Counted from the stretch's first letter, positions 1 to 7,121 are shown. The stretch: DNA of 17,088 nt from Candidatus Nealsoniibacteriota bacterium (GCA_003556525.1 PWRH01000075.1:1-17088); one strand, 5' to 3'. Program-made: numbers and translations. The notes: a model not told the origin generated them from the sequence alone.

Positions 1-552
1 AGCGACAAAAGCCAAGCTCTCTTTAGCTTGAAAAGTAAAAGGATTGTGATAAATCTTTTTAGGAATGACTTCTTCTGGTTCAACCAGTTCCACTTCGTCT
101 TCTGTCGGAGAAGTGGGATCTTCTTCTTCAATAATATCTTCTTCTAGTTCAACCAGTTCTATTTCGTCTTCTACTGGAGTAGCATACTCGGAAGCTAAAA
201 CTATCGGCAAAAAACTTACTTGATCATTTAAAGGAGTAGCAAACTCTATCTCATCCTCTATTATACTTGTTCTTTCCCAATGGGAGAATTCATAACCTTC
301 CAAGGCTAGAGCTTCAATGGTTACTTCTTCATTGTTGGAAACTTGAAAAGTTGCTTTTTCTTGAGAATCTTGAACTAAACCTTGAGAAGAATCATTGGTT
401 TGAATAGAAATAGTGTGTTGTTGTAAAGAAGTTAAGTCAGCTAAGAGATTTCTGGGCGCCTCTAAAAAAAGAAAAACTGATATTGTTAAAAACATCAGTA
501 ATAGAACCGTTATTAGTTTTGATTTATAGCTGTTAAAAGGTTGTAACTTCAT
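1..552 (-). CDS. Secreted/membrane-anchored protein with InlB-like repeat and acidic spacer (C-terminus beyond window)
   Basis: An open frame of 184 codons runs from an ATG at 552 to the window edge without a stop, so the C-terminal part is missing. Residues about 13-31 form a hydrophobic signal peptide or anchor after a short basic N-terminus. Residues about 45-95 have the pattern of the bacterial InlB B-repeat-like domain (Flg_new_2 type): a beta-rich stretch, then VTIEALALEGYEFSHWE, where Gly-Tyr-x-Phe-x-x-Trp is the family hallmark. After that comes an acidic, proline-containing spacer with two near copies of a 13-14 residue unit (T-P-x-E-D-E-x-E-L-V-E-x-E-E). The chain then returns to ordinary sequence. 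The likely role is a cell-surface protein with a stalk. The start is supported by a good promoter just upstream; the Shine-Dalgarno sequence is weak. Function of the missing part is unknown. Confidence 0.72.
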   Translation of the reverse strand, partial: MKLQPFNSYKSKLITVLLLMFLTISVFLFLEAPRNLLADLTSLQQHTISIQTNDSSQGLVQDSQEKATFQVSNNEEVTIEALALEGYEFSHWERTSIIEDEIEFATPLNDQVSFLPIVLASEYATPVEDEIELVELEEDIIEEEDPTSPTEDEVELVEPEEVIPKKIYHNPFTFQAKESLAFVA

Positions 553-569
553 AAAACCGTCTTTTAACT

Positions 570-598
570 ATTTTATCTCTTTTTCTTTTCCAAGTCAA
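570..598 (-). promoter_or_regulatory. Sigma70-type promoter of the surface-protein gene
   Basis: On the minus strand TTGACT (593-598) is followed after exactly 17 bases by TAAAAT (570-575). The predicted transcript starts near 563, leaving a leader of about 10 bases before the ATG at 552. Five of six -35 bases and five of six -10 bases match consensus. Seen directly; activity is inferred. Confidence 0.65.
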
Positions 599-637
599 GG
601 GTTTCCCCATAGCCTTTTAAATAACGTCCTTAAATCC

Positions 638-666
638 ATTAAAGAGTGTTAACCACCCCCTTTAAT
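638..666. repeat. Imperfect hairpin in the spacer between the surface-protein gene and the nuclease-fusion gene
   Basis: ATTAAAG (638-644) and CTTTAAT (660-666) are a perfect 7-base inverted repeat, with a smaller GTG/CAC pairing inside. Neither strand has a T-tract beside it, so it is not a clear terminator. The rest of the 553-778 spacer holds the promoter above and the short repeats described separately. Confidence 0.4.
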
Positions 667-706
667 CCTTTCAATTTAAGCTCAAATCAATCATTTTTTT
701 TCCAAA

Positions 707-772
707 CTTCGGGTGGTAGTTTTGATCAAATCTTCGGGTGTTTTTGAAAAGAAAAAACCGGGTGTTTTCAAA
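707..772. repeat. Short CTTCGGGTG repeats, a palindrome and a weak hairpin after the nuclease-fusion stop codon
   Basis: CTTCGGGTG occurs at 707-715 and 732-740, 25 bases apart, and a third shorter copy CGGGTG lies at 759-764; each is followed by a T-rich stretch. A perfect 10-base palindrome TTTGATCAAA lies at 721-730. TTTGAAAA (743-750) and TTTTCAAA (765-772) form an 8-base inverted repeat. On the minus strand the latter hairpin follows the stop codon at 779 and could be a weak transcription end, but its U-tract is poor. Confidence 0.4.
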
Positions 773-778
773 TAAAAA

Positions 779-1807
779 CTATTTCTTTTTTTCAAACCAT
801 CTTTTTTGATAAAAAAGCTGTCTATTTCTATCAAGAAAGTATTTTTTTCTTTCTTTCTCATCCAAGTTTTCTTTTTGTAAAACAATTTCCCCTGGGGAAA
901 ACTCATAATAATTGTCTTCGTCAAACCAGGCACATTTAAAATTACGCAGCCAGATACCCGTTCTTACGGAAAGAGCAAAAGCATAAAAGAATAATTGTGA
1001 GATGGGTTTTTCTTTTTCGGCGACTGGTTTGTAATCAAGAACGTAAAGTAAACCGTACCTTTGTTGCAAAACATCAATATGACCCGTTACAGGTTCTTTA
1101 ACATGTGAAAATGTTTTCAGCTTTCTCATTTCTTCGGGAAAAGACCAAACGGGAACCTCGCAAGCCAAAGTTGAAGTATCATTGGACAACATAAATTCTT
1201 GTACCTCTTGATGTCTTTTTCTATTATCCTTATTAGCTTTCAAGGCCAAGTTTGCCAATCTACAGGCATAATTATTTTTCCGAAAAACTTTTACTTTTTC
1301 GCCCAAGTCAATATGACTGGCTCTCATGTTTCCTTCTCTTTTGAAAAGCTCATGAGGGCATTTCTTGTCAACTGTTTTGAGATATTTTTTAATATCTAAA
1401 AAATAGTTATTGATAAACTTTTCAACCTTTAACTTGTGATAAGAAAATTGATAAACCTGTTTGTGGTCAAAATTCTTTCTGAACAAAAAATCCCTTCCCC
1501 TCTCTCTAATTCTCCCGTAAGAACAATCATCGGAATATTGAGAAATCCAATTTGAAATCAATTGAGGATAAGTTTTAACTTTAAAAATCCTGTTAACCGA
1601 TTTACTTGTCTCTTTCAGGGTTTTACCCTGATTGTAACAAATTATAGATTGAAGAATAACCCGAGAGGGATATTGTTTCTTTTCCATACCTCCTTGAAGA
1701 AACCTTTTTCCGCAAGCATTACACTTGTATCTTTGAACAGATCTTTTCTTTCTTTTACCCTTTCCGTTTTTTATTACATAATCGCTTTTGCAATAAAGAC
1801 ACTTCAT
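779..1807 (-). CDS. Zinc-ribbon/HTH protein fused to a PD-(D/E)XK (RecB/Cas4-like) nuclease domain
   Basis: Three parts can be seen in 342 residues. Residues 1-36 are a transposase-type (InsA/IS1-like) zinc ribbon: C3-x2-C6, then RYKCxxCGKRF with C29 and C32. Residues about 45-92 look like a helix-turn-helix (GKTLKETSKSVNRIF, then PQLISNWISQY). Residues about 150-285 fit the RecB/Cas4-type PD-(D/E)XK nuclease: E217 in ACEVPVW, D245 in TGHIDVL, D258 and K260 in YVLDYKP, and Q271/Y275 in QLFFYAFAL. The metal-binding D and D-x-K positions and the downstream Gln are all present, so nuclease activity is plausible. It is the third gene of the enolase operon, and its ATG overlaps the mutase stop by 4 bases. 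A sequence-directed nuclease for DNA repair, defence or mobile-element control are all possible. I do not recognise this exact architecture. Confidence 0.75.
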   Translation of the reverse strand: MKCLYCKSDYVIKNGKGKRKKRSVQRYKCNACGKRFLQGGMEKKQYPSRVILQSIICYNQGKTLKETSKSVNRIFKVKTYPQLISNWISQYSDDCSYGRIRERGRDFLFRKNFDHKQVYQFSYHKLKVEKFINNYFLDIKKYLKTVDKKCPHELFKREGNMRASHIDLGEKVKVFRKNNYACRLANLALKANKDNRKRHQEVQEFMLSNDTSTLACEVPVWSFPEEMRKLKTFSHVKEPVTGHIDVLQQRYGLLYVLDYKPVAEKEKPISQLFFYAFALSVRTGIWLRNFKCAWFDEDNYYEFSPGEIVLQKENLDEKERKKYFLDRNRQLFYQKRWFEKKK

Positions 1808-2901
1808 AATCTTAACAAAAATGACATAAAATCAATCTGATCCATTGTCTTTCCTTTTTTCCCTTCTTTTTCCGAAAATTCCTTAAAACTGCCTTCAAAA
1901 GGGTGAATTAAAAAAGGAATGTCATTGACACAATGTCTTTTTAACAAAGAACAGGTGGAATGATCGGAAGTAACTACTAATAGAGTATCTTTTAATTGAA
2001 AATCAAAAAAAGAATCAATTTTTTCAATATACTTTTTCTTTTCCAAATAGTTTCCGTCTTCAGCTAAGCTATCGGTTTTTTTAATATGTAAATAAACAAA
2101 GTCATTTTTTTTCCAAGCTTTTTTGGCTTTTTTAAATTTTTTCTTTAAGTTTCCCGCTTTGATAACTTTCATTCCCAATATTTTACCAATTCCCCGGTAC
2201 AAAGGCTTATTAGCCACACAAGCAGCCTTCAAACCGTGCTTTTTTTCAAAAGAAGGGATATCGGAAAAACAAGAGGCTCCTCTTAAAATTACGTGATTAG
2301 CCGGATAATCTTTTAAAACTTCAAAAGCTTTTTGGGAAAATTCATTTAAAATAGAGGCGGTAAACTTATCCCCTTTCACTTTTTGAATTTTATTACCCAA
2401 GTTCTGATAAAAAGGATCAGAATCAGTCACTTGCCAACTTAGATTTTTTCCTTTTAAAACTAAAACGAACCGGTGCTCGGCCCCTTTTTCAACTTTTATT
2501 TCTACTCCTTTAATTTTAATCTGGGAAAGAGCTTTGACCAAAGGTTCTGTCTTTTCAATCCTACCCGCTCTCCGGTCCAAAATATTCCAATCGTCATCGA
2601 CAATAACAAAATTGCCCCTCAAAACAATGTCTTCTTTTTTCAAAGAAAGATTTAAGCCCATTGCTTCAAAAATCCCTCTTCTCAAGGGATACTCATTAAT
2701 ATCATAACCAAAAAGCAAAGAATGCCCTTCTTCCGAAGTAGGAATTACCCCTCGAAAATACGGCTTTAATAAGCCAACCAATCCTTTCTGAGCCAAAGAA
2801 TCTAAATTGGGAGTGTTGGCTGCTTCTAAGGGAGTTTTATTATCAAATGCCGGAATAGGTTCATCTCCTAATCCATCTAAAACTACAAAAAAGATTTTCA
2901 T
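1804..2901 (-). CDS. apgM: 2,3-bisphosphoglycerate-independent phosphoglycerate mutase, ApgM type
   Basis: Interconverts 3- and 2-phosphoglycerate in lower glycolysis, just before enolase, whose gene lies directly upstream in the same operon (4-base overlap). It belongs to the alkaline-phosphatase superfamily. Visible elements are D9 in VVLDGLGD, TPNLDSLAQKG (30-40), the probable nucleophile S56 in TSEEGH, FGYD (64-67), D277 in HIKKTD, and D313-H314 in SDHSTC with H323 further on. At 365 residues it is somewhat shorter than typical family members of about 400. The odd point is residue 281: the family usually reads TDEAGHDG here, with His as a metal ligand, but this protein reads TDSLAEDG, putting Glu in that place. 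The remaining metal ligands look intact, so I expect activity, perhaps with altered metal preference. Confidence 0.9.
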   Translation of the reverse strand: MKIFFVVLDGLGDEPIPAFDNKTPLEAANTPNLDSLAQKGLVGLLKPYFRGVIPTSEEGHSLLFGYDINEYPLRRGIFEAMGLNLSLKKEDIVLRGNFVIVDDDWNILDRRAGRIEKTEPLVKALSQIKIKGVEIKVEKGAEHRFVLVLKGKNLSWQVTDSDPFYQNLGNKIQKVKGDKFTASILNEFSQKAFEVLKDYPANHVILRGASCFSDIPSFEKKHGLKAACVANKPLYRGIGKILGMKVIKAGNLKKKFKKAKKAWKKNDFVYLHIKKTDSLAEDGNYLEKKKYIEKIDSFFDFQLKDTLLVVTSDHSTCSLLKRHCVNDIPFLIHPFEGSFKEFSEKEGKKGKTMDQIDFMSFLLRL

Positions 2902-4097
2902 AATTCTTTTTCTATTTCTAACAATCTATTATACTTGGCTACCCTCTCTCCTCTAGCCGGCGCTCCTGATTTAATATAGTCAGCTCCGATACCAACAGCT
3001 AAATCAGCAATAAAATCATCACAAGTTTCTCCCGATCGATGAGAAACCATTACTTTCCAATTATATGACCTAACTAATTTGGCTGCCTCAATGGCTTCGG
3101 TCACTGTTCCTATCTGATTAAGCTTTAACAATAATCCTTGGCAGGCTTTTTTCTTTTGGGCCATTTTAATTCTTTTAACGTTAGTACATAGTAAATCATC
3201 CCCAATGATTAAAACCTTATCCCCTATTTTTTCTTGGATCATCTGAAAAGACCTCCAATCTGATTCATAAAAGGGATCTTCAATGGAAAAAATAGGAAAC
3301 TCTTCAACTAAATTTAAATAATAACCTAAAAGTTCCTGAGGATCTGTTTTTTTCCCTTCCAAAAAGTACTTTTTGTTCTTATAAAATTCAGAGGCGGCAC
3401 AATCCAAAGAAATTTTAACTTTTTTGAATAAAGATAAAGTATCTAAAGCTTGTTTGCTATTGGAAAAAGCAGGTACATAACCCCCTTCGTCTCCAATATT
3501 AACCGAACTTTTGCCCAACAATCTGGTAATTTCTTCTTTTAAAGAATGATAAACTTCCGAACCCTTTCTTAGGTTTTCGGCGAAAGATTCTTCTTCCGGT
3601 TTTATCATGAATTCTTGAATGTCAAGATTATTACCAGCAGCATGTTCTCCGCCATTGATAACATTAAAAAAAGGAATTGGCATTTTAATTTCATCTTTCC
3701 AAATCTTATTAATATGCAAATACAAAGGCAGCTTGTTCAAGGCTGCTCCGGCTCGACAACAAACCATGGAAACGGCTAAAATAGCGTTAGCTCCTAGGTT
3801 TGATTTGTCTTTGGTTCCATCCAATTTTATCAAAAAATCATCTATTTTTTTTTGATCTTTAAAGTTTTTTTTCAGAATCTTAGGGGCAATCTTTTTTTCA
3901 ATATTTTCAATAGCTTTTAAAACCCCTTTCCCGTGATATCTTTTACAGTTATCTCTTAATTCTTTGGCTTCATGTTTACCAGTAGAAGCCCCAGAAGGAA
4001 CCGAAGATTCAAAAACTCCATAAGAAGTCTCTAATATTACCTTTATAGTAGGATTTCCTCTCGAATCTAAAATCTCTAGTGCTTTTAATTTATTCAT
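2898..4097 (-). CDS. eno: Enolase (phosphopyruvate hydratase)
   Basis: Converts 2-phosphoglycerate to phosphoenolpyruvate. Hallmarks in order: ILDSRGNPT near the N-terminus, SGASTGKHEA, INGGEHA...NNLDIQEFMI, GDEGGYVPAF with the catalytic Glu, LDCAASEFY and SIEDP and GDDL with the three magnesium acids, LLLKLNQIGTVTEA with the catalytic Lys, SHRSGET, and the C-terminal IKSGAPARGERVAKYN. At 399 residues it is a little shorter than the usual 410-430. I place the start at the ATG at 4097 (MNKLKALEIL) rather than the in-frame GTG at 4103, because the promoter at 4104-4132 would start transcription at or next to 4097 and would not include the GTG. Its last codon overlaps the phosphoglycerate mutase start by 4 bases, giving a two-step glycolytic operon. 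Confidence 0.97.
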   Translation of the reverse strand: MNKLKALEILDSRGNPTIKVILETSYGVFESSVPSGASTGKHEAKELRDNCKRYHGKGVLKAIENIEKKIAPKILKKNFKDQKKIDDFLIKLDGTKDKSNLGANAILAVSMVCCRAGAALNKLPLYLHINKIWKDEIKMPIPFFNVINGGEHAAGNNLDIQEFMIKPEEESFAENLRKGSEVYHSLKEEITRLLGKSSVNIGDEGGYVPAFSNSKQALDTLSLFKKVKISLDCAASEFYKNKKYFLEGKKTDPQELLGYYLNLVEEFPIFSIEDPFYESDWRSFQMIQEKIGDKVLIIGDDLLCTNVKRIKMAQKKKACQGLLLKLNQIGTVTEAIEAAKLVRSYNWKVMVSHRSGETCDDFIADLAVGIGADYIKSGAPARGERVAKYNRLLEIEKEL

Positions 4098-4103
4098 TAG
4101 CAC

Positions 4104-4132
4104 ATTATAGCTTTTTTGGAAGCTAAAAGCAA
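4104..4132 (-). promoter_or_regulatory. Enolase operon promoter, predicted leaderless
   Basis: TTGCTT (4127-4132), a 17-base spacer and a consensus TATAAT (4104-4109) are followed by only six bases before the ATG at 4097. The expected start of transcription coincides with the A of the start codon, and no Shine-Dalgarno sequence is present. A second TATAAT at 4133-4138 has no matching -35. Confidence 0.65.
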
Positions 4133-4176
4133 ATTATACCCCCAGAATTAGTTTTATTTCTCCAATTTTAAGCTCT

Positions 4177-4272
4177 TCAATGAATCCACTTTTCTAACTT
4201 ATGAACTAGTATAAGCATTTCATTAACCTCAACAAACCGTTGATCTACTTTCTTAAATTTTTTATCTAAATA
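4177..4272 (-). pseudogene. Remnant of a small coiled-coil protein gene
   Basis: In the 200-base spacer between NnrD and enolase a 31-codon stretch between stops encodes LDKKFKKVDQRFVEVNEM and further, ending in KLEKWIH. The F-x-x-V-D-x-R-F heptad pattern is typical of small coiled-coil proteins that recur in CPR genomes, which are normally much longer. No sensible start codon or Shine-Dalgarno sequence precedes it, and a stop lies immediately upstream. I read it as a decayed fragment. The rest of the spacer (4104-4299) holds the enolase promoter and a 14-base AT palindrome at 4292-4305, which extends into the end of nnrD. Confidence 0.4.
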
Positions 4273-4299
4273 TTAAATCAATGGTGTTATCAAATAAAT

Positions 4300-5163
4300 T
4301 TATTTTATAACCCTATAGATATTATTAATAATATCGGTGGCTACTAAAGAATCTCCTTTTTCTTTTTCTAATAATTGTCCGACAGCACTATTAATATAGG
4401 CCCCGGCTTGGGCGGCGGTGAATACGGAGGTTCCTTTGGCAATCAAGGCCCCACAAACTCCGGCTAAAACATCACCAGCTCCCCCTACAGTTAAATAAGC
4501 AGATCCCGTTTCCGAAACAGCAATCTCTTTTCCATCAGAAATAATGTCGGAACTTCCTTTTAATAAAATAGTAGTCCCTAACTTTTGAGCTTCTTGATGA
4601 ACGGTCTCGACTCTTTGTTCGTGAGAAAATTTCTCTACATTTTTGCCTGTTAAAATAAAGAACTCATAAAGATTGGGAGTCAATAAAAAATCCTTTCCTT
4701 TTAATATTTCTTTTTCTTTAGCTACAGCATGGATAGCGTCAGCATCAATAACCGCCGGTATTTTCACTTCTTTCAAATACTCTAAAATTGCTTCATGAAC
4801 TGATTCGCTTCTGCCGGTTCCTCCGCCAATAGCTATTGCTTCTGCTCCCCGGGCGGAAACCCTTGCTGCTTCGGTCATGGTTAAAAGTAAAGAAACGTCT
4901 TTTTTATCTAAATAATCTCCCTCTAAAGGATAAGCAGCTAGATCGGGAGAAAAACCAGCAATAATATCAGCCGCTCTTTTTGGGGCTATCACTCTCACCA
5001 TATCCACCCCAGTTTGATAAGCAGCTAAGCCGGTTAAAGCTGGAGAACCGCTATAAAATTTAGACCCTCCGATAACCATCAAAATCCCAAAATCATACTT
5101 TTTACTTTCTTTGGCTCTTATTTGGTAAATTTTTTTTAAAACGTCTTTAGTTACATTTATCAT
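4300..5163 (-). CDS. nnrD: ADP-dependent NAD(P)H-hydrate dehydratase (NnrD/CARKD domain)
   Basis: Repairs hydrated NADH and NADPH using ADP as phosphate donor; ribokinase-like fold. From the chosen start there are 287 residues: GGSKFYSGSPALTGLAAY (32-49), IGGGTGRS (112-119), DADAIH (140-145), TPNLYEF (162-168), LKGSSDII (201-208) and the glycine-rich VGGAGDVLAG (226-235) with catalytic Asp 231. The usual family Thr/Ser-Gly-Asp is Ala-Gly-Asp here. The frame stays open upstream to 5244, but the ATG at 5163 overlaps the preceding stop in ATGA fashion and begins exactly where the domain should. No fused NnrE epimerase domain is present, unlike many bacterial homologues. It is the last gene of the ftsZ run. 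Confidence 0.9.
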   Translation of the reverse strand: MINVTKDVLKKIYQIRAKESKKYDFGILMVIGGSKFYSGSPALTGLAAYQTGVDMVRVIAPKRAADIIAGFSPDLAAYPLEGDYLDKKDVSLLLTMTEAARVSARGAEAIAIGGGTGRSESVHEAILEYLKEVKIPAVIDADAIHAVAKEKEILKGKDFLLTPNLYEFFILTGKNVEKFSHEQRVETVHQEAQKLGTTILLKGSSDIISDGKEIAVSETGSAYLTVGGAGDVLAGVCGALIAKGTSVFTAAQAGAYINSAVGQLLEKEKGDSLVATDIINNIYRVIK

Positions 5164-6020
5164 ATTATTTTTTTTAAATATTTTTTTAATTCCGTCCCAT
5201 AATAAGGATGATTTAAGCAGGTGTATAAGTTGCTTTTCATCCAATCTAACTTATTATTACTTTCCAGCCAGTTTCCTTCTGTTTCATATCCGTAAACCAC
5301 TTTTCCTGATTTTAGATAATCTTTCAAAGCATCGGCTAGAAAAACTCTTTTCCCTTGTTTTAAGGTAGTTAAAAAATCCGGAGTTAAAATATATCTTCCT
5401 TTAACGGCTAAATTAGAAGGAGCCTCGGAAATACTCGGTTTTTCAACTATGTCTTTTATTTTAAAATACTTATTGGCTATTTTTTCCCCTTTTACCACTC
5501 CATGAAAGGGCAATAATTCGTCTTTTACTGAAGACAAAGCAATAATCGGTTTTTGAGGGGTTTTAAAAACCTCTTTTAATTGCAAGGTAACTGGTTTTTT
5601 AGAAAAAACAACGTCATCGGCAAAAATTACCACTACCGGTTCTTCTTCAGAAGGGCTAACGGCTTGCAAAACGGCTTGAGCATCTCCTGATGGTTTTTTT
5701 TGAACAATTGAAGAAATAGAAACATCTTTGACCATTTCTTGCAGATTCTTCATTTCTTCTAGGATAACGTTGGCTTTTTTTTCTTTCAATATTTTTTCTA
5801 ATTTGCTATCAACTTTAAAATAATTAACAATATCTTTATGTTCTTTTTTAACCACAAAAATTAATTCTTCCATCCCCGACTCTATCGCTTCTTTAACGAT
5901 ATAGTGAAGTAAGGGTTTATCGGCCAATGGCCAAAGTTCCTTGGGTGTAGTCTGAGACAAGGGCAAAAAATCAATACCTAATCCGGCAAGAGTAATTATG
6001 GCTTTTTTAGGTTTAATCAT
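5160..6020 (-). CDS. GalU-like nucleotidyltransferase with altered active site
   Basis: 286 residues with the overall pattern of UTP-glucose-1-phosphate uridylyltransferase: KAIITLAGLG at the N-terminus, PKELWPLADKPLLHY (26-40), FADD (133-136), DIVEKP (200-205), GRYILTPDFL (208-217) and a C-terminal DAL...GNWLESNNKLDWMKSN segment. Several key positions deviate. The nucleotide-binding G-x-G-T-R motif reads GLGID (13-17), so the catalytic Arg is Asp. The usual GLGHAV reads GDAQAV. The usual YDCG near the C-terminus reads WLESN. It may be a degenerate or regulatory relative, or have changed substrate. It overlaps ftsZ by 8 bases upstream and nnrD by 4 bases downstream, so it is still translated as part of the operon. 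A GalU symbol would overstate the evidence. Confidence 0.75.
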   Translation of the reverse strand: MIKPKKAIITLAGLGIDFLPLSQTTPKELWPLADKPLLHYIVKEAIESGMEELIFVVKKEHKDIVNYFKVDSKLEKILKEKKANVILEEMKNLQEMVKDVSISSIVQKKPSGDAQAVLQAVSPSEEEPVVVIFADDVVFSKKPVTLQLKEVFKTPQKPIIALSSVKDELLPFHGVVKGEKIANKYFKIKDIVEKPSISEAPSNLAVKGRYILTPDFLTTLKQGKRVFLADALKDYLKSGKVVYGYETEGNWLESNNKLDWMKSNLYTCLNHPYYGTELKKYLKKII

Positions 6021-7119
6021 TGTTTCTTCTTAAAATAGCGGGAGTTTCCCAAATATCATCGTCCTCTACTATCTTTTTTTCTTCCTCGTCTGTTTTCTTC
6101 TTAATTTCTAAAGCGTTCTTTCTGCTTTTTTTTCTTTTCTTTTTTGCTTTCTTTCTCGGTTTTTTCTCCTCTATTTCTCCACAACTGGTAGCTAATAAAG
6201 TTATTTCTATTTTATTTTTAGCTTTGGGTTTATTAGAAATGCCGAAAATAATTTTGGCTCTTTTGTTTACCAAATCTTTAATTAATTCGGAAATCCCAGA
6301 AACTTCAGCTAATTGTAGGTCTTTTGACCCAATAATATTATACAAAATCCCCTTGGCCCCGGAAATATCATAAGAATAAAAAGGACTAGTAATCACTTTT
6401 TTAATTCCTCCCTGTAAGTCATTATTTTCTATTTCTAAATGATTTAAAAAAGTAAGTTTGCCTTGTCCTTGTAAAATAGTTTTTAAATCAGCAAAGTCAA
6501 GATTGATCAAACCGGGCGAATAAATAGCCTCAATTAATCCTTTAAGGTTAGCGGCCAATTTTTTATTAATCAAAGAAAATGATTCTTTCAAAGGGGTTTT
6601 TTTATCAATTATTTTGAAAATATTTTCGTTGGGAACTATAGTATAGGCGTTGAAATTATCCTTAATATCTTCCAGGGCATTAGTGGCTATTTCCATTTTT
6701 TTCTTTCCTTCAAAATGAAAAGGAAGGGTGAAAACCCCATAAGTCATAATTCCCATGCTTTTAGCTGTTTTAGCTAAAAAAGAGGTAGCTCCCGATCCGG
6801 TTCCCGCTCCCAAACAAGCAATAATGATTAACAAATCTTCCCCTTTTATTATTTTTTTAATTTTTTCTTTTTCTTTTTCAATAGCTGCCTTGGCTAATTC
6901 AGGATTCATACCGGTACCTAAGCCATTAGTAAGCTTGCTTCCAAATTGAACCTTTCTAATATTTTTAGGAGCTGATTTTAAGGCTCGAGAATCGGTATTT
7001 AAAACTAAAAAGTTAGCTTTGGAAATTTTACCAGCTATTTCAGAAACAATAGAAGAGCCCCCTCCCCCTACTCCGATAATTCTCGTTTTTGTTTTGTGTA
7101 AATAATAATCTTTACTCAT
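6013..7119 (-). CDS. ftsZ: Cell division GTPase FtsZ
   Basis: Tubulin-like GTPase that polymerises into the division ring. It has IIGVGGGGSS (14-23), NTDSRAL (41-47), the tubulin signature GAGTGSGA (104-111, usually GGGTGTGA), and the T7 synergy loop NLDFAD (206-211) with both acids needed for GTP hydrolysis. After the globular part (to about 315) comes a very basic linker with runs of Lys and Arg, then an acidic stretch, then a C-terminal peptide IWETPAILRR that matches the conserved FtsZ tail binding FtsA/SepF/ZipA-type anchors. At 368 residues it is a normal length. It sits outside any division/cell-wall cluster and starts an operon with a GalU-like protein and NnrD. The promoter at 7126-7154 places transcription start at its ATG. 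Confidence 0.93.
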   Translation of the reverse strand: MSKDYYLHKTKTRIIGVGGGGSSIVSEIAGKISKANFLVLNTDSRALKSAPKNIRKVQFGSKLTNGLGTGMNPELAKAAIEKEKEKIKKIIKGEDLLIIIACLGAGTGSGATSFLAKTAKSMGIMTYGVFTLPFHFEGKKKMEIATNALEDIKDNFNAYTIVPNENIFKIIDKKTPLKESFSLINKKLAANLKGLIEAIYSPGLINLDFADLKTILQGQGKLTFLNHLEIENNDLQGGIKKVITSPFYSYDISGAKGILYNIIGSKDLQLAEVSGISELIKDLVNKRAKIIFGISNKPKAKNKIEITLLATSCGEIEEKKPRKKAKKKRKKSRKNALEIKKKTDEEEKKIVEDDDIWETPAILRRNND

Positions 7120-7121
7120 AG

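Noticed and set aside
691..933. 80-codon open frame on the minus strand as a gene
   Set aside because: Most of it overlaps the 3' end of the nuclease-fusion gene in another frame, has no ribosome site and is Lys/Phe-rich low-complexity sequence; kept only as a possible frame-shifted extension.
779..1807. Zinc-ribbon protein as an IS1-type transposase with terminal repeats
   Set aside because: The catalytic part fits PD-(D/E)XK, not DDE transposase; no flanking inverted repeats or target duplications are seen, and the gene is coupled to the mutase gene.
4098..4103. GTG at 4103 as the enolase start
   Set aside because: It would fall upstream of the expected transcription start, and the ATG at 4097 leads directly into the conserved N-terminus.
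5164..5244. Longer N-terminus for NAD(P)H-hydrate dehydratase starting at 5244
   Set aside because: It would overlap the upstream gene by 85 bases; the ATG at 5163 gives a 4-base ATGA overlap and the normal family start.
6020..6373. 117-codon plus-strand frame opposite ftsZ
   Set aside because: Antisense to well-supported FtsZ sequence, made of Phe/Ser-rich sequence expected from the complement of Lys-rich codons.
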